64,000 nt of DNA. Origin: Elusimicrobia bacterium RIFOXYA12_FULL_51_18. Lineage in GTDB: Bacteria; Elusimicrobiota; Elusimicrobia; Elusimicrobiales; UBA9959. The notes below the pieces were generated by a model. That model searched no databases, was not told where the DNA came from, and saw only the letters and a list, made by a program, of their open reading frames with translations. Made by a program: the position numbers and the translations under genes. Location: contig MGVA01000028.1 in NCBI GenBank assembly GCA_001800245.1, forward strand, positions 22,678 through 86,677, in the 5' to 3' direction. Positions 53,901 through 62,900 of this stretch are shown in pieces (the first letter of the stretch is position 1; each line of letters begins with the position of its first letter).

Positions 53901-56900
53901 TGGTCTTCGGCGGCACCGGCGCAAAGGATTGTTTGTGGAATCTTAACATAACCGTGAACAGCCTGTATGTCTATCCGGAATACAACGGCCGTATCAGCCT
54001 GATAAATCCTCCGGGCATGAATATCAACAGGCTTGAGATAACGGACTATCTCTATATACGCGGCGGCACTTTTGACATAGCGGGCAATATCCTGGCCGCT
54101 TCTTCAATAACCGTTTCCGGCGGCGTCCTTGACCTGGGCGCCGGGCTGGGCGACTTGCAGGTAGGCCCGGGCGGCTTGAACGTTACCGGCACGGGAACGC
54201 TCGCCTTTACCGGTAATACATCCGCATCTATTGATCCGATGGCGGAGGGATATTACCCGATATCTATATTCGGCGGCACCGTGACAGTGAACGGCGCCGG
54301 CCTTCTTAATATACGTGGTTCCAACGGCATCGCAATATCCAACTCTCCGGCGCTTACGTTCAACAATGTCAGGATAATGAATCTGGCGTCCGGCGCCACC
54401 GCTCTCAGCATTACCGCGGCTTCGGGCGATTACACATTCGATAATTGGGGTTTTGATGCGTCGGTCACCAATAATGTTGGCCTGACCGGTTCCGCCATGA
54501 TTTATATGAACAACGCTTCCGGAGCTCAGATGGGGACCCCGCATGAACTTTCGGACCCGGATAACAGGATAATCTGGAATCCGGACGGCGGCGGGACCGG
54601 CAGTATCGGAGGCAACCTTAGTTATTCCGGAAATAAGACCGGAAACTATATAGTTTTTGTTACCACGAATATGACCAGTTCCAGCTTTGCCGCCATTAGC
54701 ACTTCCGCGTCAACCGGCTATTCGTTCGGAAGTCTGAAAGCTCCCGCCACTTACTATCTGTGGGCCACCAGGGACTCAAATTCTGACTATGATTATACGG
54801 CTTCCATCATGGAACCAATCGGCTGGCTGAATGCGCCGGTGTATTTATCCACTGGTGCGGCTCTTACGCGAAACATGACGCTTTTGGATACGGGGAAGAT
54901 CACAGGAACTATAGACAAGAGCGCCACTAACCAGGCCGGCATGACCATAGTGGAATTGCATACTCAGCCGCTTTCCGCCACTTCGTTGTTCGATTGGCAG
55001 GTCCTGGACCAATGGGAGTATCAATATCTGGTCGCCGCTCCGTCCGCCACCTATACCGTGCTGGCTTATATAGACGTCAACCAGAATGAACGCTTCGATC
55101 CGGCTTTTGAAAGCTCCGGTACCGCGACCGATGTGCTTATTTCAACAGGCGGGACGGTTACGAATAATATAGCCCTTAATTCCGGTTCCGTGGAGGCCGG
55201 TGGAATTGTGGGAATTTCCACCACCGCTTTCTTTGCCGGAAGTTTTATAGGCAAGACAAATTCCGCGGCTGTGATGAAGTTAGGCCTTGTTTCAAACGGC
55301 GGAGAGGCCACGGTTGGAAGTCTGAGGTTCAGCTCCATTGGAACGGCCGAAGCCGGCAAGTTCAGTCTTTCCGTTTACAAGGATGACGGCAACGGACTGT
55401 TCGATAATGATCCTTCCATACCGAATTCAACGTACAATGATATGTTGCTGGGAAACGGCTATTTCGGAGGAGTTTCTTCACAGGCCGCTATCTCATTCAC
55501 GAACGAAGTCGGACTGCTCAGCAGCGGCGCTACGCAGTATTTCTTTGTTATGCTGACGGCCACCAACCCGGTTTCAGGCTCCACCATAGGGGCCGTGCTG
55601 CTTTCTTCGGACAGCGTGGGCTTGTTGAAGGGGACTATGGCCGGTCAAGCCATATACCCGGTTTCCACGCCTCTCAGGACCGTCAGTGATTCCATAGATG
55701 TCTGGTCAACCCTTTATACGGGTGTTGACGTATATTCCGGTCAGACCATAAATATTTCCGCTTCCGGCCAGTGGCAGGTTAATGGCGTTTATGTTTATGC
55801 CACCGGCTCCGGCAGCAATATGTACAACGGCGTGTATCCGAACGCTCCCGTGGGAGCCCTGATCGCCCAGGTCGGTTATAACTCGCCTTGGTTCTATGTA
55901 GGCACTTCCACAAGTTTCGTTTATTCCGGCATGACAGGGCCTCTTATGCTGCATATGAACACCAATTATGACTTCGGTACCATGATGTGGAATTATCCCA
56001 ACGGGGTGAGCGGCCAGCTTTACGTGAATTATTCGGTGGAGGGTGACACGCACGCCGTGATTTCCGGCTTAGTCACCTACGCCGGAGGCACAAACGGCAC
56101 CATTATTGTAAATGCCGGCAGCCGCAGGCCCGATCTTAGCAGGTATGAGTGCCGGGTCATGACTCCCTCGGAAAGCTGTATGGTCGACGTTATCGTCGGG
56201 ACCCATACTATACCCAGTCCGCTTGCCGGCGGTACCAGTTATTACACTATGGGCGGCATTGAGATACCACAGGGAGATTCCGACAACGTAATTATTTCCG
56301 CTTACATTCAGGAAGATCCTTCCCAACGCGGGATCGCTCCCACGCAAGTCGGGATACGGATAGGCCAGGCTGCGACAGGCGGGGATGTTACGGTCTATTC
56401 CGGCGCGGGCACGCTGAACGGTAACATCAGCTATTCAGGCGCTCAGCAGTTCGGGAATACCGTGGTGGCTTTGTTCACCAACCTGGAAGGCGGGAACCCC
56501 GTAGTTTCCACTACGCTGGCGGAAGGAGTTTCGGCTTTCAGTATAGCTGATATACCCGGGCCGGCCCTTTATTATGTGGTCGCTTTCAGGGACTTGGATT
56601 ATGACAATAAACCCAGCGGTCCCGAACCGTTCGGATATTACGGGTCAACCGGTCCTATTTCTCTGATGAGTTCCAACGCAGTCCAGTTGAATGTGGCTTC
56701 AAACGTCGTTACAAATGTGCCGGCCACGATTAACCTGCTGGATATGGGACAGATCAACGGACGCATCGACCTTGGCAGCCTTCAATTCGGAATAAGGGTT
56801 TTGGTGCAGGCCGGTCACGGCATTCCCGGAAGTTCGTTCGTGAAAGAGAACCAGTCGGAGTACTTCGCCCAGCCTTGCTGGTGGTACGGCTGTATTAACG

Positions 56901-59900
56901 AGGTCTATTACAATGTCGGAACTTTGTCTCCGGCCGAGGATTACACGGTCGTCGCTTTCCTGGATAAAAACGGAAACAATCAGTGGGATTGCGACGCGGA
57001 AAATTGTGAAAGATTCGCTTCCAGCCGCAATAATATATCTGTGACCGCTAACGGCATGGCCCAGGCGGATATAGCGCTGACCGCCGCTCCGGTTCCCGAT
57101 ACGCCGCAATCGTTCAGCGGCACGGTCCTGAGCACGGACGTTATACTTTGGGCGTGGAACGATGTGCCGACCGAGACCAGTTACTATCTGACCACTTCCA
57201 CAGGCGGTATATTGCATGTCCTGGATGCGAACACCACCCAATACAGCGAAACAGTGGCCGGCGGGGCTAATACTATAAGTTCCGTGCGCGCCGTCAGGGC
57301 GCATAACTATGCCGGAGACAGCCCGCTTTCATCCATGATCGCGCTTTATACGAAAGCCGCCGCTCCCGAGCTTGTTGTCAACGGAGTTAGCGCCTCTGAA
57401 GTGAATCTTGGCGTTTCCAGCGCTACTAACCGTTTCGTTTTGCAAAGAAGCACCGCTATTGCCGGTGGCTATATCGTCGTTTACAGCACTTATACGGGGA
57501 CTTCTGTCACTTCACGCGTTGACGCGGGATTGACCCCCGGCACCACCTATTACTACAGGGCCTTGAACTTCAACGCCCAGAGCGTGGCAAGCGCTTATTC
57601 CGCGGTTGCGATCGCGACCACCACCGCTCCCACCGGTTATTTTATAAGGGGCACGGTCAATTATCCCGGCCTTATGACGGGCAATATAACCCTGCTGGCG
57701 TCCACGCAGGAGTTCCTGTCCAATCCCATCACGGTGGCCTTATCCGGCAATACCACGCAGGCCTATTATCTGACCGGGCTAGCCAGCAATACGTCTTATT
57801 ACATACGGGCGTTCGTGGATTATAACGCCGACAACGCCAGACAGATATACGAAGACGCCAGCGCTATTGCCGGCCCCATTTACCTTGCAGCCTCCGGTCT
57901 TTCCGGCCAGGACATAAACATTGTACGCAGCACCGCTATTCCGGCTTCTCCATCCGGACTGGTCGCTACGCCCGGCTTCCAGCGGGTGAGTCTGCAGTGG
58001 ATAGCTTCCGCCGCCTCCAATCTGATCGGTTATGAGGTTTTTAGGAGCACAAATGCGTCCTTCTCTTCGGCGGTAACAAGGGTTTCCGGAGATAGTTTTG
58101 TCACCGGCGCCTCTTTCACGGACTTTAACCCCCTGGCGGGAGTTCCGTTGTACTACAGGGTCAAGGCCGCGGATTGGGGGCGGAACCGCAGTTTGCCCGC
58201 CGCGCTTTCCTCTCCGGTCAATGTGTCCGCCGGCGGCAGTATAACCGGCACGGTCTATGCCGTGGATACCTCCACGCAGGGGCTTTATCATGTGCGCGTT
58301 TCAACCACGCCGGACGCCAATGTGCCCAGCCTTATGGATATTATGGTTTCCACCGCGCCCGCTACGTATACCGTTTCGGGTCTGCCGGACGGTTCCTATT
58401 ACGTTCGCGGATATCGCGACTTTAACAATGATTTTAAACAGGACCGCAGGCAGGAGCCTTCCGGCACTCATGGGGGCATAGCCAGGCCTTTTGATATTTA
58501 TATGACCCAGGGCAATAGTCTTACCGGCATAGATGTTAAGGTCTGCAACAGGTTGCCGCTGGCGGTGGGGGTTTCCACAAGAGTTACGATTTCAGCCACC
58601 GGCTGCGAGGCCCTGGACCGGGGTCCCGGTTATTATACCAGGGTCTACACGCTGGAGGCCGGTTACGGCGCGGGCAAGGTGCCTACAGGCTCGCAGATCA
58701 CCGTGTACGCGAACAAGACCGATCCGTTGGACGGCATAAACGACGCTTATCTGTATCTGGTGGGTCCTACCGGAGATGTCGTAGCAAGGGATGACGATAG
58801 CGGCGGGGATATGAACTCCAGGATACAATATACCCTGGACACTCCCGGAGTTTATCTTATAGAACCCACTTCCTACGCTTCCGGCCTGTCCGGAGCCCTG
58901 AACGTGGGCTTTGATGTGACAGGCGGATTCGCCGGCAGGATCTCCGGCACGCTCAGTTACTCCGGTTCTATGACCGGGCCTTCGGTCGTGCAGATTTACG
59001 AAACTCTGACGGCTAATTCATGGCCGGTAATGATGTCCTCCACCTCGGTTTCGGATTTTGAGATCATAGGGCTCAGGGACGGGAATTTCTATCTCAAGGC
59101 GTTCAAGGACGTCAACGGTAACGGGGTCCAGGACTCCTTCGAACCGTACGGCGTTTACGGCGGCACTACGGCCGTTCAGTTTTCTGTAAGCGGCGGCGTG
59201 ACAAGCGCGTCGCTTGCCATAACGCTGGCGGAGCCTGCGGTCGGTTCGGTGTCCGGAAATCTATTTTATAACGGCGGGCGGACCGGTAATATCAGAATAG
59301 AGGCGGCAAGGCAGCGCGGCAGCGACCAGTACGATCTGGAAGTGGTGAAATTCTCCACTGTGACGCGCGGAAATGAAACCGTGGATCAGGCATATATTCT
59401 TGACCTGCTGGCGCCCGCTACCGATTACACTATCAGGGCTTTCGTTGACGAGAACAGCAATAACCAGAAAGATGTGATGGAGCCGTTCATTTCCGCGCGT
59501 TCTATCACAGTTACCGCCAGCACCCAAACTACCGGGGTTAACCTGAACATCGTAAATCCGGGCAGTGGAGGAGTCGGCAACTCTATCCTGAGCGGCGCGA
59601 TCACCTACACTCCGATTCCTGGCCAGAACTATATTTCAACCGGCAATATCTGGGTAGGCTGGGCAAGCGACCAGAGCTTTGAGAACATCTTGTATTCGCA
59701 GGTGGTTTCAACGTTTACCCAATATGCTTCCTCCACCGCGTGGACCTATTCCAAGAGCGATGTAATGGGCGGGGCCACCTATTATATGGCTTCGTTCCTG
59801 GATCTCAACGGCAACGGTCAGCCGGATGATAGGAACGGCGAACCGATGGCTATGTATTCGATCGATGGGGAGATGGCTCCTGTATCTGTGCCTACCTCAT

Positions 59901-62900
59901 CGACCGTGGTCAGGAATCTAGCTCTTACCCCTCCTTCAACCGGCTATCTCAGCGGTGTTGTGCATTATTACGGCGCTATGACGGGGTCCGCTAAAGTCAG
60001 CGCGTGGAACCAATCCTGCGAGAACACTTCCGAACAGAAGGATTGTTCCGCTGAAAACTACTTCGCTATTATCAACGGAGTTACGGATTACCCTTTCACG
60101 CTGCGTTTCCTGAATCCGACCACAAGCTACCAGTTGTCGTCCGTTATCGATCTGAACGGTAATCAGATGACGGATCCGGGCGAGCCGAACGCTTATCTTC
60201 CCGGCTACATTGTGAGCGGTTCCACTACCGCAGCGCTCACTATCATGGATCCGGGCCAGATGGCCGGCGGGAATATAGGCGAGATCCGCGGCATCGTCAC
60301 TTACGGCGGACATCAGGGCGGGGATAAGATAGTAAGGCTGTTCCGCGGCGGTTTCTACGGGGCTCCGGTTCAGACCATGAATATAAACGCCGGCTGCCTC
60401 GGCAATTCCTGCAGCTTCGCTATCAGCGGCTTGTCTTACGCCGCCGATTACTATGTGGACGCTTTTGTGGACTCCAGCTTCAACGGGATGTTTGAGCCGG
60501 CTTTTGAGCCGCACGGCGGCATAACATCGGCTATAAGTGTATCCCAGGCCGTGCCGCAGTCGCGCAATAATTACATGACCCTGGAAGATCCGGGAACGGG
60601 CGCCGATATTCCGACCGGCAGCAATCTGCTTTCCGGAATGGTTAGCGTACAGGGCGGCACTCCGTCCGGCACCGTGCGCGTACAGCTGTTCAGGTTCGTA
60701 AGCACGGTAAGCGTGATGGAAGTACCTATAAGGGTGGCAACCTACCCGTATGTATCCTCCGCGAATCAAACCCCGATAAGTTATTCGTTCGATAATCTGC
60801 CCAGCGACGGCGGCGCCAGGTATATCGCGCAGGCTTATGTGGATTCCAACTCCAACTTCACTCCGGACAGGAACGAGGCCTGGGGGCAGACCAAAGCCCT
60901 GAACCAGGGAATTTCAACCTCGGATCCGGCGGAGCAGAAGAACTTCTCCGTCTGCGCCAGGACTTCCATTGACCAGGGACAGAACCTGAACGGATCGCTG
61001 GAAACTTCCGATTGCGTGAGCTCGGACAGGGGCCAGGCGTCGGCTTTCGTGGACTACTATTCCTTCGGCGGCCGCGCCGGAGACATAGTCACGCTGGAAA
61101 TGACAGGGACCGGGTTCTCGGACACCTATCTTTATCTGTACGGCCCGTCCATGCGTAGTACCGAGGCTTTTACCAGTTATAATCTGGCCGCTTTTGATGA
61201 CGATGGCGGCGGTAATTACAATTCCAAGATAAACGGCTATACGCTTACCGCCGACGGCATATATACTATAGGCGCCGCTTCGTACGGCAATAACATAACC
61301 GGCGCTTATACTTTGTCTATGCGCGTTTCCGGCGGGACCAACGGTTCGATAGCCGGAACCGTCCGTTACAACGGCACACAGGGCGGCAATATCAACGTGG
61401 GCCTGTTCAACTCTAATCCCATGGAAGCGCAGAACGTGAACTCTATCATGGGTGCATCCATGCAGGTTCCGGGTGCGTTCCTGTTCGGCGATCTGCCCAG
61501 CGGAACCAGTTATTACATAGCCGGTTTCGTGGATGTCAATGGGAACAACTCCCCCGATCAGGGAGAGGACTTCGGGATGTATCCCAATATTATCACGCTC
61601 AGAGCCGGCCAGAACGTCACCGGGACGCTGCTGGAAATAAATCATAGCACCGACGTGGTCTTCGTGGGCGGGGCCGGCCAGGGAACCATTTCCGGCGCCA
61701 TAAGTTATACCGGTATCTCCACCGCGACATCTCTGGTCATAGAGATGTGGAATACCGCCACGTTCAGGGGCACTCCCATCGGTATACGGACCATGCAGCT
61801 CACCGGCGAATGGCCGGTAAATTATGATCTTCAGGTGCCCGGAGACCAGACCTATTATCTTAAGGCGTTCCTTGACGCCAATAATAACAGGATGCCCGAA
61901 CCCAGCGAAGCTAAAGGCGCTTATACTCCTAACAATGAGGGGCCTGAACCTATCTATGTCGGTTCGGCGGCTTATATCACGGATCGTAACTTCACGCTGT
62001 ATGACCCCGGTCAGACATTAGCGGGCGGCGCCCAGGGCGTGTCCGGAGAAGGCTGGGCCTCGGTTCTTCCTTCGTTGGTTGCGGCCGGCAGCCAGTTCAC
62101 GTCCACTGTGACCGTGCGCGTAACCGGTCTTGGTGAAGGCGGGGTAGTCATGGTCGGTATGCCCAACAATCTTTATAGTTCCCTGCAGACGGGCTGCTCC
62201 GGGTGTCCCGGATATGTTCAGGTCAGTTCGGACGGGACGCATTATAGCGCGGCGCAGCTTATCTCAAATAACGCGCAATATCGTGTGCCGATGGGCCAGA
62301 GCCTGGCGGCCGGCGCTTCCGTATACTTTGCGATAAATAATCTGTACGCGCCGTGCCAGGGAGGCATGACCGGCCAGCAGTCCGATAACAGGCTTGTGTT
62401 CCACGTAGGCACTTCCAGCAACGCTTTCACAGGGCCCCAGCCGCTAGTCAGCGGCGAGCCTACGGCCGTGCTGGGGGCGGGCGCTCCCCAGAATCTGAGT
62501 TTCCGTCTGGCCGATAATATGAACGGCGCCAATATGGCCGTTCCCAACGGCGAGGTTACCCCCATGCTGGCCGAAGCGAGGGATAATTGTTGGAATCTCG
62601 CTCCGATGTCCTCGGTTTATATCGCGACCGTAAGCGCCTATTTTTACAACATGGCCACCTACGGTTATGATAACGACGCGACGGTCAAATTCTCGACATG
62701 GAATGCCGAAGCGGATTCTGTTACAGCTACGAGCGCGACCGTGCGTTTTGAGGCTGACAGTTCCACCGGGGTCTTCTATGTTAAGCCGACGGCCCAGGGC
62801 TATAGGAACATAGGTCTGTCGTACGATCTCGCTTGGTCCAACACGTTCTATATGGGCGTGCAGGTTATGGCCGGAGGGGGTATCAGCGGCGCGAACGTTT

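Noticed and set aside
54600-62010. CRISPR array or DNA-level tandem repeat in the giant gene
   Set aside because: The periodicity is visible only in protein; DNA copies are too diverged and spacing is irregular.
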